Assembly (NCBI RefSeq): GCF_012027425.1
Contig: NZ_SNUE01000001.1
Location: 62,001-126,000 of the forward strand
Direction: 5' to 3'
From: Thermococcus sp. MV5
GTDB taxonomy: Archaea; Methanobacteriota_B; Thermococci; Thermococcales; Thermococcaceae
Length of the DNA stretch: 64,000 nt
This document shows, piece after piece, positions 27,130-36,753 of this stretch. A program made the translations under genes and the position numbers. Position 1 is the stretch's first letter. The number at the start of each line of letters is the position of its first letter. Below the pieces are notes generated by a model that saw only the letters and a list, made by a program, of their open reading frames with translations, was not told where the DNA came from and searched no databases.

Positions 27130-27882
27130 ATGAATTGGCAACTCGCTTTAGAAAAGTTCCTTGAGGAATGGAAGGAAAAGGAGTTTGTTGAGGCTGCTCT
27201 GCTCACGGGAAGTTACGCAATAGGCATGGAAACTAAATATTCTGATGTTGATGTTTATATCATCCTTTCAGATAGTGCTGATTGGCGCGAGCGGGGAAAT
27301 AAAGTAATTGACGGTGTTTTAATTGAATACTTTGTAAACCCAGTGAAGCAGATTAAGCATTACTTTAAGAAAGAATTTAAGGAAAATAGCAGAAGTACCG
27401 CAAGGATTGTTGCAATTAGCAAGGTTCTATTTGATAAAACCGGCATAGCTGAAGAGCTCAAAAGAGAAGCGCTGGAATACATGAAAAGGCCCTTTAAGAA
27501 AACTGATGCAGTTGGGGTAGAAATTGCCAAATACTCTCTCTGGGACATGCTTGACAGTCTAAAGGATGCAAACGAGAGAAACGACCCGAGTTTTAACCAC
27601 CTTTATCACTTAACTCTTAACAACGCCCTCTATGTTTACTCAAAGTTCCTCTGCATTGAGGCCCCTCCAGCAAGTAAGGTCTATCGTTTATTTATCGATG
27701 AGAAGTTTAGGAAAGCATATATGTTTGAGTCTTTTCCAGATAAAAAGTTTGTCGTGTTGTTTTTGAACGCTATGCAGGAAGAAAAACTCGAAACATTAGA
27801 AAACCTCGTCGTATATGTCTTCGAAAAGATGAGAAGATTTAACATAGACGGCTGGCGCTTAAAAACAAAAACGGAGGTTTAG
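27130..27882 (+). CDS. nucleotidyltransferase-domain protein
   Basis: 250 residues. N-terminal NTase fold: ALLTGSYAIGMETKYSDVDV (the GS...DxD catalytic pattern), a third Asp/Glu candidate in VLIEYF. The C-terminal two-thirds is helical (EYMKRPFKKTDAVGVEIAKY; FNHLYHLTLNNALYVYSKFL), HEPN/KNTase-like. It resembles kanamycin-nucleotidyltransferase-type proteins of unknown substrate. It is followed after 2 bases by trmO, so the two are co-transcribed. Confidence 0.75.
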   Translation: MNWQLALEKFLEEWKEKEFVEAALLTGSYAIGMETKYSDVDVYIILSDSADWRERGNKVIDGVLIEYFVNPVKQIKHYFKKEFKENSRSTARIVAISKVLFDKTGIAEELKREALEYMKRPFKKTDAVGVEIAKYSLWDMLDSLKDANERNDPSFNHLYHLTLNNALYVYSKFLCIEAPPASKVYRLFIDEKFRKAYMFESFPDKKFVVLFLNAMQEEKLETLENLVVYVFEKMRRFNIDGWRLKTKTEV

Positions 27883-27884
27883 AA

Positions 27885-28511
27885 ATGGAAAAGTATAAGT
27901 TAATTCCAATCGGTCGTGTTCATAAAGACAGTGAAACGTTCCTCGAAATCTACCCCGAGTTCGCTGAGGCCCTTGAGGGCTTAAATGAAGGTGATTGGAT
28001 AAAACTCATCCTGTGGTTTCATGAAAGTGATACGCCGGAAAAAAGAAAAATCCTAAAAGTTCACCCATATAGCAACCCAGAAAATCCCCTTAAGGGTGTC
28101 TTCGCCACACGTTCTCCTGTCAGGCCAAACCCCCTTGCAATCTATGCTCTCAAAATACATCGTCTCGAGGGGAACAGAATTTATATAGATTGGATTGACG
28201 CCAACGACGGTACACCGATAGTTGACATAAAGATACTCGTAGAGAGGCTTGACTGTCCAAGAGAAGTAAGTATCAAAGAGCAAGAGCTCGACATTCCCTT
28301 ATCAAGACAGGTTGGTGAGATAAACCTAATTCCGAGAAAAACTGAGTCCCTTGATAAACTTGAAGAGATCGACCCAGAGAAATACAACGCACTCGTTTTG
28401 GAACTCGGCTCTAAAACAACAACGCTAACTGTTAAAGAGTTAGCAGAGCTGATTAAAGCATTGAAAGAATTTTATGATGAGCTGCCAAGAGAAATAAGGG
28501 TACGTTTTTAA
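27885..28511 (+). CDS. trmO: TrmO-like tRNA N6-methyltransferase (TsaA/UPF0066)
   Basis: 208 residues. The beta-barrel TrmO motifs are present: IPIGRVHKD at the start, FATRSPVRPNPLAIYALKIH (SAM-binding segment RSPxRPNP), and IDWIDANDGTPIVDIKI. In bacteria TrmO methylates t6A37 of tRNA-Thr to m6t6A; the archaeal homologues carry an extra C-terminal helical extension, visible here after residue 150. Second gene of a pair with a nucleotidyltransferase-like protein. Confidence 0.85.
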   Translation: MEKYKLIPIGRVHKDSETFLEIYPEFAEALEGLNEGDWIKLILWFHESDTPEKRKILKVHPYSNPENPLKGVFATRSPVRPNPLAIYALKIHRLEGNRIYIDWIDANDGTPIVDIKILVERLDCPREVSIKEQELDIPLSRQVGEINLIPRKTESLDKLEEIDPEKYNALVLELGSKTTTLTVKELAELIKALKEFYDELPREIRVRF

Positions 28512-28543
28512 ACTTTTATCTCTAAATTTTTGTGGTGTTCTCT

Positions 28544-29395
28544 ATGCTATATAAGGCCAAATTTGGAGAGCCTGAGAAGGGTTGGGTGATTCTGGTTCAC
28601 GGCCTTGGAGAGCATAGTGGGAGATATGGAAGGCTCATAAAAATGCTCAATGATGCAGGCTTTGCAGTTTACACCCTTGACTGGCCAGGACATGGAAAAA
28701 GTGGAGGAAAAAGAGGGCATGCAACCATAGAGCATGCAATGAAGATAATAGACAATATCATCGAAGAAATTGGAGAAAGACCTTTCATTTTCGGACACAG
28801 CCTAGGTGGTCTTACTGTAATAAGATACGCTGAAACGAAACCCAACCGTATTCGAGGAATTGTAGTATCCTCTCCCGCTTTAGCTAAAAGCCCCAAGATA
28901 CCAAGCTTTATGATATCTCTCGCTAAGGTACTGGGAACTTTAATCCCTACTGTAACCCTTAGCAATGGACTAGATCCAAAGTTCCTCTCAAGAAACAAAG
29001 AGGCTGTTAAGAAATATGTAGAGGATGAGTTAGTTCACGACAGAATCTCTGCTGCACTCGGAAAAAGTGTTTTTGAAAACATGAAAAAAGCACATCAAGA
29101 GGTTAAAAAGATAAGAGTTCCTGTTTTACTCCTTATTGGAACCGCAGATATAATAACTCCTCCAGAAGGAGCAATAAAGTTTTTTGAACAGCTTGAAGTT
29201 GAAGATAAGAGTATCAAAAAGTTTAATGGAGCATATCATGAAATATTCGAGGACCCAGAGTGGGGAGAAGAATTTCACAGCACCATAGTAAAATGGCTTC
29301 TTGAACATGTGAAGAACCAAAAAGAAGCATCCCGAGTGAACTCTGATGAAACACTATTAACTCCTGATGCAGGAAAAATAAAGAAGATGATATAG
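28544..29395 (+). CDS. alpha/beta hydrolase, monoacylglycerol-lipase-like
   Basis: 283 residues from ATG 28544; GTGGTG 6 bases upstream is the ribosome site, and the GTG at 28532 belongs to it. Serine hydrolase triad: oxyanion HGLGEHSGRYG, nucleophile FGHSLGG, Asp in GTADIITPP, His in NGAYHEIFEDPEW. HGLGEHSGRY and the EIFEDPEW ending match monoacylglycerol lipases/lysophospholipases. The C-terminal ~20 residues are an extra polar tail. Its stop is followed immediately by the ATG of a membrane protein gene. Confidence 0.88.
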   Translation: MLYKAKFGEPEKGWVILVHGLGEHSGRYGRLIKMLNDAGFAVYTLDWPGHGKSGGKRGHATIEHAMKIIDNIIEEIGERPFIFGHSLGGLTVIRYAETKPNRIRGIVVSSPALAKSPKIPSFMISLAKVLGTLIPTVTLSNGLDPKFLSRNKEAVKKYVEDELVHDRISAALGKSVFENMKKAHQEVKKIRVPVLLLIGTADIITPPEGAIKFFEQLEVEDKSIKKFNGAYHEIFEDPEWGEEFHSTIVKWLLEHVKNQKEASRVNSDETLLTPDAGKIKKMI

Positions 29396-30325
29396 ATGAA
29401 AAAGTTGATCATAGACCCCTACGAGATAAAATTTCTCGCAGGGTTATTCATGGCTTTCTTAATCCTCTTTCTCCTTATCATCTCTGTGATATCATTTACA
29501 CTTGCGAGGAGTAGAGCCCCACGAGAAGCCTTCCTTGGAGTGTTGACATATTTGGTATTCGCGGTAATTGTGATGAGTATTTTAGCATTTTGCCTAAAGA
29601 AAATAAGAGAAGGACCCAAAAAGGCCACTCTGCTAGCTAAGCAAACAATCTTCGAGAGAAATCGTTTAATCTTCCCCATGGAACTTGAATTTGAGTACGG
29701 TAGAATGGAGCTTCTTAGCTCTCCTGAAAGAATGGGTTCAAAAAAGGAGTTCAAAGTTATAGAAAGAAAAAAGACCTCGATCTTTGAATTTCCAGATGAA
29801 GATTTCAAACTCGTGGCTACTTACGAAAAAGGATTTGCCAGCTTTCCAGCTGTTAAAATACTTACAAAAGCCTATGAAAGAACAGTACTCCTCTTTATGA
29901 CCAATAAAGGGGAAGTAACTGTCAAAAAACTCATCCCATCTTCAATTCTAAGGAGTAATATGGACGTTGAGATAAGGGGAGAAGAAAAAGAGTTAGTAAG
30001 AAGGCTTTATAAATTACCAAACCAACGAGAGAAGGTTGAGATATTTTTAAGTGCCCCTGAAAGTCCTAAGACTAGTGTAAAGATAGCAGATTCCTCAGCG
30101 GAAGAGTTTAGATACTCCATGGTTCCAAACGAAAGAATTGTAATATTCAGCCACTACGGAAGCTTGAGTATGGAAAACCTACTGAGAACTTTGAACTCCT
30201 CAAAAATCATCCTCGGACATGGAGAATTCCTAGTGATGTTCAAGCTATCAAAACCTAAAAGAGGAGAACTGGCTTCTTACAAATTCAAAGTCGAACTTAA
30301 AGAGGGAGAAGGGTGGGGCGTCTGA
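29396..30325 (+). CDS. membrane protein, GHG-motif family member 1
   Basis: 309 residues: two N-terminal membrane helices (about 12-35 and 46-66) then a soluble domain. Its end, NSSKIILGHGEFLVMFKL, recurs in the two paralogues at 39840 and 40625 ([30 protein letters not shown]). Each copy has an earlier H-Y/E/H element ([21 protein letters not shown]). No named family recognised. It starts directly after the hydrolase stop and overlaps the following protease start by one base. Confidence 0.7.
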   Translation: MKKLIIDPYEIKFLAGLFMAFLILFLLIISVISFTLARSRAPREAFLGVLTYLVFAVIVMSILAFCLKKIREGPKKATLLAKQTIFERNRLIFPMELEFEYGRMELLSSPERMGSKKEFKVIERKKTSIFEFPDEDFKLVATYEKGFASFPAVKILTKAYERTVLLFMTNKGEVTVKKLIPSSILRSNMDVEIRGEEKELVRRLYKLPNQREKVEIFLSAPESPKTSVKIADSSAEEFRYSMVPNERIVIFSHYGSLSMENLLRTLNSSKIILGHGEFLVMFKLSKPKRGELASYKFKVELKEGEGWGV

Positions 30326-31116
30326 TGCTGATCGATACCTTTCCCTGTTTCCTAACGTACTGGGATGGGAGTAAAGATTCGTGGATCGAGTACATTAAAA
30401 ACTACCCAGAGCTCTTTGAGAAAATAAAGTGGGACTATGAGCGTTATAAGATGGATTGGCATGAATATCTAAAACTCCTTTCCAAAAGACGTGCTGATGA
30501 ACTGAAGCTTGCCCATGAGAATCTTTTGAAGATTCTTCCTGAAGTGGAAGAAGATGTGAAGAAGCTATTTGATGTTAGAGATTATAATATCGTCATCTAC
30601 GTCGGTCTTGAAAATGGAGCTGGATGGGTCACAGAATTTAAGGGAAAACCTTCAATCCTCTTCGGCCTTGAGGCCATTGCCGAACTTGGATGGTACAAAA
30701 AGCTTAAGGGACTTGCTGCACATGAATTCGGCCACTTAATTCACTGGCTGTTAAGAAAAGAAAATGTAGAAAACCTTGAAGATGAACAAATAATGTGGCT
30801 TTACACAGAAGGATTTGCTCAGAGGATTGAAGACTTAATAAGCAGAAGACCGTGGCATCTCGAAGAGAAGGGTTGGTTTGAGTGGTGTGAAAGGAATGAG
30901 GAAGTTATCAAAAAGGAATTTTTAAGAAGAGTTGAAGAAAAAGAGCCTTTAAATCCATTCTTTGGTTCCTGGTACACCCTTTTTGGAAAACAATACTTAG
31001 GCTACTATCTTGGATACAAATTCATTTGTCGGCTTGAACAAGAGTACTCACTAGAAGAGATTGCAACAATGGAAAAAGAAGTAATTAAAAGAAAAATTCT
31101 GGAGTTTCTTCGCTAA
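30325..31116 (+). CDS. HExxH zinc metalloprotease-like protein
   Basis: 263 residues from the ATG that overlaps the preceding TGA (TGATG at 30323-30327). HEFGHLIHW (about residue 138) is a HExxH zinc motif in the context [14 protein letters not shown], and a Glu-rich region follows ([14 protein letters not shown]), where the Glu could be the third ligand. No signal peptide, so probably cytosolic. Resembles uncharacterised archaeal proteins; substrate unknown. Last gene of the three-gene operon with the hydrolase and the membrane protein. Confidence 0.72.
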   Translation: MLIDTFPCFLTYWDGSKDSWIEYIKNYPELFEKIKWDYERYKMDWHEYLKLLSKRRADELKLAHENLLKILPEVEEDVKKLFDVRDYNIVIYVGLENGAGWVTEFKGKPSILFGLEAIAELGWYKKLKGLAAHEFGHLIHWLLRKENVENLEDEQIMWLYTEGFAQRIEDLISRRPWHLEEKGWFEWCERNEEVIKKEFLRRVEEKEPLNPFFGSWYTLFGKQYLGYYLGYKFICRLEQEYSLEEIATMEKEVIKRKILEFLR

Positions 31117-32132
31117 ATATTTTCTCTTAAGTCAATTATGTGCTCAAGCTCAGGCCCTGTCTTTATAAGCCCAACTGGAACGCCTACCTTTTCTTCTATT
31201 TCTTCTATGAATTCTTTTGCTTTCTTTGGAAGTTTATCAAAGTCTGTGACGCCAAATGCCTCTTTGTCGTATTTGTCGAGCATTGTGATTGCTAGCATTG
31301 TAGCACCATTTATTCTGGCTGAATAGCGTGCAAATTCAAAGTCAAACCAACCTACTCTTCTTCTCCTTCCTGTAACTGTGCCGTATTCAACAAGGCCCAT
31401 GCGATCAGCCTCTTCTTCACTCATCTCTGTTGGAAATGGCCCAGCGCCAACTCTCGTTGGAAAGCTCTTGAAGACCACTATTACATCATCAACCCTTGTT
31501 GGACCTATTCCAACGTCACTGGCCATTGCAGAGGCCGAAGTGTCTTTAGAAGTAACGTAGGGATAGCTTCCGTAATAGAGACTTAATCCAAACCCCTGTG
31601 TCCCTTCAACCAAAACAAGCTTGCCTTCGTCAAGGGCATCGTTGACCTCTTGAGCAACGTCTGTTAGATAAGGTTCAAGTTCTTTAAGGTCCTTCACCTG
31701 CCTAGCTTTCCTTAATGCTCTATCTGCATTTGCAGGGCCGCAGCCGGAGCCAGTAGTTCCTATTTTCCCATGGAGATAACCATTACTCCGGTCAAGCTCT
31801 TTATGCCCTGGTTCAATTATAGTACAACGATAGTCAAGGCCTACCCTTCCCTCGACATTAAAGTCCTTTAAGTGCTCAAGTTCATGGAAGAAGACCTCAG
31901 GATCAACCAAAACTCCAGCCCCAACTAGAAGTCTTGCATTTTCATTCATAAAACCTGTAGGAAGCTGTCTTACCGCATATTTTTTCCCGTTTATAAAAAC
32001 GCTGTGTCCAGCGTTTGTTCCTACTCCACCCCTTGCTATGACCTCTGGTTTATCGTGTATCGCGAGATAAGCGATTATTGAACCTTTTCCTTCATCTCCC
32101 CATTGACCACCAACAACTATGTAACTTGGCAT
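31113..32132 (-). CDS. purA: adenylosuccinate synthetase
   Basis: 339 residues, the shortened form found in Thermococcales (bacterial enzymes are about 430). GTP loop [13 protein letters not shown] at the N-terminus, catalytic His in [49 protein letters not shown] with TSKDTS. It converts IMP and Asp to adenylosuccinate in AMP synthesis. Transcribed alone on the minus strand and convergent (4-base overlap) with the metalloprotease gene. Confidence 0.95.
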   Translation of the reverse strand: MPSYIVVGGQWGDEGKGSIIAYLAIHDKPEVIARGGVGTNAGHSVFINGKKYAVRQLPTGFMNENARLLVGAGVLVDPEVFFHELEHLKDFNVEGRVGLDYRCTIIEPGHKELDRSNGYLHGKIGTTGSGCGPANADRALRKARQVKDLKELEPYLTDVAQEVNDALDEGKLVLVEGTQGFGLSLYYGSYPYVTSKDTSASAMASDVGIGPTRVDDVIVVFKSFPTRVGAGPFPTEMSEEEADRMGLVEYGTVTGRRRRVGWFDFEFARYSARINGATMLAITMLDKYDKEAFGVTDFDKLPKKAKEFIEEIEEKVGVPVGLIKTGPELEHIIDLRENI

Positions 32133-32224
32133 GGCTCCTTACCCATAGTTAAGAGAATAACATCTTTAAAACAGTTTCGGATGAGGTAAACGATAAAAAT
32201 TGACAAGAGAATGTCAAAATTTAT

Positions 32225-32271
32225 CTTCTTGTTGCTTGCAAAACCCCTTGCGAAAGCGGGGGATAATTCAC
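32225..32271 (+). mobile_element. IS200/IS605 right-end-like mini element, degenerate copy D
   Basis: About 47 bp after TTTAT (32220-32224). It starts CTTCT as copy E does, then AAAACCCC-TTGCGAAA-GCGGGG and ends GATAATTCAC. It is the least conserved copy. The stop codon of the M1-like peptidase gene (TGA, 32268-32270 on the minus strand) lies inside its terminus. Confidence 0.35.
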
Positions 32272-33953
32272 TCGATCACAATTTTAACACCGCTTATCTG
32301 ATATTCCGTGTTTTTGTTTATTATCCAATCACAAGGATCAAGAATTACAGTTACTGGGTTTCCTTCACACTCAATGCTAACTCTAGCTTCCCTTTCTATC
32401 CAAATTCTCTTTACAGTACTCCCTTTATCTGTCTCCACTTTTATCTCGAGGGGAATTGTAAAGTTGCTTTCATCAACGACCTCAAAGGTCAAGAGACACT
32501 TCCCATTATTCTGAACAATGGTGAGATTCTTGACCTTATAATCAGGCACCCTTGCTGAGTAGAACCATTCATCAAAAAACCAGTCCAAATCTTGGTTGCT
32601 TACATTTTCAAAGATCTCTTGGATTCTACTTACCCCGCAACTTATGTAATGACATTCATTTACAACCTGCCTCAATCCTTTAAAAAATGTCTCGTTGCCA
32701 AGAACGAATTGCAGAGAGCGAAACACAAAACCTCCTTTGCGGTAGACTATAGGATACATTTCTCTTTGGCTCAAGGAGGCTCTGTAGGCACTGGCTAGTG
32801 AGATATTCTGCTTCATGCTAATATTTTCAGAAAAATCCAAAAAATCAAAAGGCACGTCCTCAGACCGAGTGAGCACGTACGCCATAGCGGAAAATGTAGC
32901 AAGAGACTCGGACATTCTACCTAAATCCACATATGCCTCAAACCATGAATGAGATATTTCATGAGACAATAGCCACCCATCATAACCTCCAGCAGAGACC
33001 AGAACAAAGCTTCCCCCAACGTTCAATCCACTATGGGGCCTAATAAGCCTCGAAATCACTACGTTAAGAGAGTCATAAGGGTAAATCCCGTACCATCGGG
33101 AAAATATTTCCACTATGTCTTCAACCTGCAAAAGTACTGTCTCACCTTTTTCTCTTTCGTTTAGTGGCATGTAGACCGTGAGATTTACACTTTTTTCGCG
33201 AAGACTAAGGGTTTTTGCAAACCTATCGAACCTTCCAATGAGAATGAGTGGAAAAGATCGATTTTCCTGCTCAAAGTGTAGAATTCTCTGATTGGTAGAG
33301 ACTTCTGAATTCACGAACTTCCATGGAGTGTATGAAGAAGAATCCACAACAAAGCCCCACCAGTCTATTGGCAACTTTAAAATAAGTGCGTTGTTTGTTT
33401 TTGTACCTTTTAGTGCCACAAACGGAAAATACATTGATGTCAAGATCGTTTCTTCCTTGTCTATTAAGCTCTGATTGATCAGTGCTCCAAAAAAGCCCAA
33501 TCCAGATGGCAGTGTATTCTTCCAGTTAAACTCATAATCAAGTGTTATCTCCGCTGTTTTTCCTTTTAAGGGCTCAAATGTTAAATAAATAACGTCTTTT
33601 CCTTGGGAAACTGAGGCACTTATCAGCTTTGCGTTTCTCAGCTTAAGGGTTCTGATTTTTATGGCGGGGTAGAGATAAGAGATTGCTACCCTTCCAATGC
33701 TTACATTCCCCACATTCTTTAATGTTAAGGTTTCGTTTGCCCTTATTGTCCCATTCTCAAAGAAAAGCATTTCAACAAAAGAACTGTATTCAAAAGTTGT
33801 TGAGCTTTCTAGGTAAGAAGTGATAGTAAGGTTTGATGGACAGAGGTTTGAGACATCAATTACTATTTCATTACTTCCTTCACCCATTTTATGCCATACA
33901 AATGCCGAAGTAGTTAAAATTAAAAGAATAAGTACTAAAGCAACTCTTTTCAT
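32268..33953 (-). CDS. secreted M1-like gluzincin metallopeptidase
   Basis: 561 residues. N-terminal signal or anchor helix (VALVLILLILTTSAFVW), an all-beta region, then the zinc site LLSHEISHSWFEAYVDLGRMSE, with HExxH and the third-ligand Glu in SESLATF as in M1 aminopeptidases. Helical C-terminal part includes WFFDEWFYSARVPDYKVKN, also typical of M1. The GAMEN motif of true M1 aminopeptidases is replaced by GGSFVLVSAGG, so the exact activity is uncertain. Final gene of a five-gene secreted-protein operon. Confidence 0.82.
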   Translation of the reverse strand: MKRVALVLILLILTTSAFVWHKMGEGSNEIVIDVSNLCPSNLTITSYLESSTTFEYSSFVEMLFFENGTIRANETLTLKNVGNVSIGRVAISYLYPAIKIRTLKLRNAKLISASVSQGKDVIYLTFEPLKGKTAEITLDYEFNWKNTLPSGLGFFGALINQSLIDKEETILTSMYFPFVALKGTKTNNALILKLPIDWWGFVVDSSSYTPWKFVNSEVSTNQRILHFEQENRSFPLILIGRFDRFAKTLSLREKSVNLTVYMPLNEREKGETVLLQVEDIVEIFSRWYGIYPYDSLNVVISRLIRPHSGLNVGGSFVLVSAGGYDGWLLSHEISHSWFEAYVDLGRMSESLATFSAMAYVLTRSEDVPFDFLDFSENISMKQNISLASAYRASLSQREMYPIVYRKGGFVFRSLQFVLGNETFFKGLRQVVNECHYISCGVSRIQEIFENVSNQDLDWFFDEWFYSARVPDYKVKNLTIVQNNGKCLLTFEVVDESNFTIPLEIKVETDKGSTVKRIWIEREARVSIECEGNPVTVILDPCDWIINKNTEYQISGVKIVIE

Positions 33954-33956
33954 ACA

Positions 33957-35624
33957 TCACCCTCCTTGAATATAAAACCCAACTTCTGTGTAGTTACCGG
34001 TTTCAACACCATAACTACGTGGATAGGCTGTGAATTCCTTCGCTAATCTTCTGGTAGAGTACCTATCCACACCTGCTATCACCGCTATGAAGTTCTTCTC
34101 GTTCCATGGGTTTCTTATGACTTCAAAAACTCCCAAAGGATATCCATAAAGTACTCCACTCCCATCAACCTCAGTATAAACCGTTTCCTTGATTGTAAAG
34201 CCTGTAAAGAGTCTAAAGCCAGTTGTGTTCTTTTCCAAAATCCACACCCCGTTAAATACAAATTGAATCGGAAGATGAAGGTCATTCACTATCCCATTCG
34301 CAGCAGGCCCCCCAATGAGTATGAGGTTGGCTTTCAAGTCCTCTTCACCAAGCTCGTCCTCGGACTTTACAATAATTTTTGGTCTGCCGTTATAGAGCCT
34401 CCAAGTGTCATCATTCTCTAAAAGATTCTTAAGCATGAAAGCAGTCTCTTTATCGTATTCCATCCCACTCTGATCCGGATTTTTAATGCCATAAACTATT
34501 ATGATTTTTCTTTCCAAATAACCTCTATCAAAAAATCTAAACCCGCTGGGTGGAACCCTCTTCTCAAAGTATTCACTAACATTTTCCGAAGTTGCCCATT
34601 CTTTCATGTGCTCTATTAACCTTGGGATATAATCCTCAAGGGTCTCATTTGTCTTCTTTGAACTCTTAAAAATCTTAAACTCATCCATTAAATCCCCAAC
34701 CAAGTGGTATCCCATTGTATGATCCCTCAAGACGGAATATTTCGGGAGATCGTGAACAAGATCGTACCTAAGGCTCAGCAGAAGATAGTTTGTCAATGCT
34801 TCAACAAGATTCTCGGAGAGATAGATATAGTTTGTATCAAAGTGCTTATCATAAGCAGTATAAGCGAGTTCACTTTTAACTTCTTGAAGATAATACTCAA
34901 CCTCTGAAAATTCAGATAAATAGTCTGAAACAAGAGGGTTGATAAATGTGTGAGAATACTCATGAGTGGCCAAGAAAAGATAGAAAATCTCAGCATATTG
35001 TTCGGGCATAAAAGCAACGTAGCCGAAATAATATGCAACTTCACCAACCACTCTGCTCCCGGGATGGACTCTCAAAGAGTATGATAGAGCTATGTGGAAA
35101 GTCTTATACTGATATCCAAAGAATTCCTCAAACCCTTGAAAAAGTTCCAAAGTGAGCACTCTTTTGGCCGGCTCTAAAACTTTCTCGTATTCTCCTCTAT
35201 GGGCCTCATAGAACTCCACAAAGTTGCTCTCCTTCGCAAAACTCACAAAAGTCCTATAGAACTCACTCAAAAAGGGATCGTTCTCACTCATATTGCCAAG
35301 ATAGGGCATAGATGTCAGTTTTGCCGCAAATTCGTTTATCGAGTAATCTCTGGTGTAGTGAGGTAGATCTTTAGGAATTGTCTCTCTCATCAAGTACACA
35401 GCAGGATGATCTTTGTAGGAATCAAAATACGCCAAAACATCGCTAATATAGCTCTGAGGAGCTATTATAAAGGGATCGCTTCCGTTAAAGGCTAAGATAT
35501 ACACAACGGCAAAAAGCTCGAGGTTTGGATTTACCTCAATGATTATTTCAGGAGCTTCTGCAGAGACTTGAGGAAAAGTAGAGACAATAAGAATGAGGAA
35601 TAACACAAAGGATGGCCTCTTCAT
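33957..35624 (-). CDS. secreted DUF4932-type HExxH protein
   Basis: 555 residues with a clear signal peptide (SFVLFLILIVSTFPQVSAEA). The central domain has FLATHEYSHTFINPLVSDYL, the HExSHxFINP pattern of DUF4932, a predicted zinc metalloprotease family. A C-terminal segment (AFMLKNLLENDDTWRLYNGR; LILIGGPAANGIVN) resembles S-layer-associated Rossmann-like modules. Only 3 bases separate it from the M1-like gene downstream, so both predicted proteases should be made together. Confidence 0.78.
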   Translation of the reverse strand: MKRPSFVLFLILIVSTFPQVSAEAPEIIIEVNPNLELFAVVYILAFNGSDPFIIAPQSYISDVLAYFDSYKDHPAVYLMRETIPKDLPHYTRDYSINEFAAKLTSMPYLGNMSENDPFLSEFYRTFVSFAKESNFVEFYEAHRGEYEKVLEPAKRVLTLELFQGFEEFFGYQYKTFHIALSYSLRVHPGSRVVGEVAYYFGYVAFMPEQYAEIFYLFLATHEYSHTFINPLVSDYLSEFSEVEYYLQEVKSELAYTAYDKHFDTNYIYLSENLVEALTNYLLLSLRYDLVHDLPKYSVLRDHTMGYHLVGDLMDEFKIFKSSKKTNETLEDYIPRLIEHMKEWATSENVSEYFEKRVPPSGFRFFDRGYLERKIIIVYGIKNPDQSGMEYDKETAFMLKNLLENDDTWRLYNGRPKIIVKSEDELGEEDLKANLILIGGPAANGIVNDLHLPIQFVFNGVWILEKNTTGFRLFTGFTIKETVYTEVDGSGVLYGYPLGVFEVIRNPWNEKNFIAVIAGVDRYSTRRLAKEFTAYPRSYGVETGNYTEVGFYIQGG

Positions 35625-35666
35625 GGCCTCACCTTAAGTTGTTGGAAGATAAAAATATAAAATTTT

Positions 35667-36740
35667 TCAAGTACCTTTAACAATCTTGTAAGCATTTGGA
35701 TCACCTTCTATGTAGACAGTGTCACCTTCAAGCTTTATATGCCACGGTGTAGCAGAAATTTTCTCGCATTCTATGAGTTCAAGATTCTTTGTGAAAACAC
35801 AAAGCTTTAAGTCACTCCTACCAACCCAATCCGATAAATAATACGCCAATGCAATAAATCCCTCATTCACATCAACTTTCAAATCAGCCCCAAGAATGTA
35901 ATGATCAACGTTTCTTGCTTGAACTTGCTTGAACTTGTACTCTCTGCTCTTTAAATCATAAACGCTGACATAAACGTAAGTCTTCTGTTCAGAACTAATT
36001 GAGCGATATGAGGCATAATAAACCTTCCCATTAAAAATTTTCAAATTCGAAATAGCCTTCCCCATGAGCTTTAAAGAGAAGAGAAGTTCTCCACTGGAAA
36101 GTTTAACCCCATAGATAGTAGGCGGAATATTATAAGGATCCACATTAGTAGGTCTGTTAGAGAAAATTAAGAGTCCATCCTCGTAGTACTCAAAAAACGG
36201 TATGCCACCCTCAACGATTTTCTCCCACCGCACACTTAGATTATAATCCAAGAATAACACTCGCGATCTAACAAGTCCATCAGGATAATACGAGATAAGG
36301 AAAATACCCTCCGGGAAACAAGCATACTTCCCATCAACACCCCTCAAAGTGAAATTGATAATTTCATCTCCTTTGTGAATAATAAATGAAACATTATTCA
36401 ATATTTCGCCATGATACACTTTTTGAACCTCAATCCCTACGGAACAAGTAAAATTGACCTTCTCCTCCTCAAAAGTGACGTTTTTTGGTGCTGGAACTGT
36501 AACAATCGTGTACTTAGTTTTTGTTTCATTTAGAACTGTGTTGTTTGTTAAAATATTTTCATAGGGAGGATTTCCTTTTACTGTATTAGTTTTATTTGGA
36601 ACAAAAGTGGATGAAGCCTTTATTGTCTCTGTCTGGTTTGAGGTTATAATAGGCTGATTATAATAGACAAACGCAACTATCAAAGTAATAAAAATACAAA
36701 GGGATAAAAAGAGCAAAAGTACTGGGATTCTCTTATTCAC
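35667..36740 (-). CDS. anchored protein, triplicated family member 3
   Basis: 357 residues: N-terminal membrane anchor (VLLLFLSLCIFITLIVAFVY), a Thr/Asn-rich linker (about 30-90), then a beta-rich domain that looks propeller-like. Conserved segments shared with the two upstream genes: GKYACFPEGIFLISYYPDG, VLFLDYNLSVRWEK and the end KLCVFTKNLELIECEK followed by WHIKLEGDTVYIEGD. No catalytic motif visible. Probably an extracytoplasmic surface protein; function unknown. Confidence 0.65.
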   Translation of the reverse strand: MNKRIPVLLLFLSLCIFITLIVAFVYYNQPIITSNQTETIKASSTFVPNKTNTVKGNPPYENILTNNTVLNETKTKYTIVTVPAPKNVTFEEEKVNFTCSVGIEVQKVYHGEILNNVSFIIHKGDEIINFTLRGVDGKYACFPEGIFLISYYPDGLVRSRVLFLDYNLSVRWEKIVEGGIPFFEYYEDGLLIFSNRPTNVDPYNIPPTIYGVKLSSGELLFSLKLMGKAISNLKIFNGKVYYASYRSISSEQKTYVYVSVYDLKSREYKFKQVQARNVDHYILGADLKVDVNEGFIALAYYLSDWVGRSDLKLCVFTKNLELIECEKISATPWHIKLEGDTVYIEGDPNAYKIVKGT

Positions 36741-36753
36741 TTGTCATTCCCCC

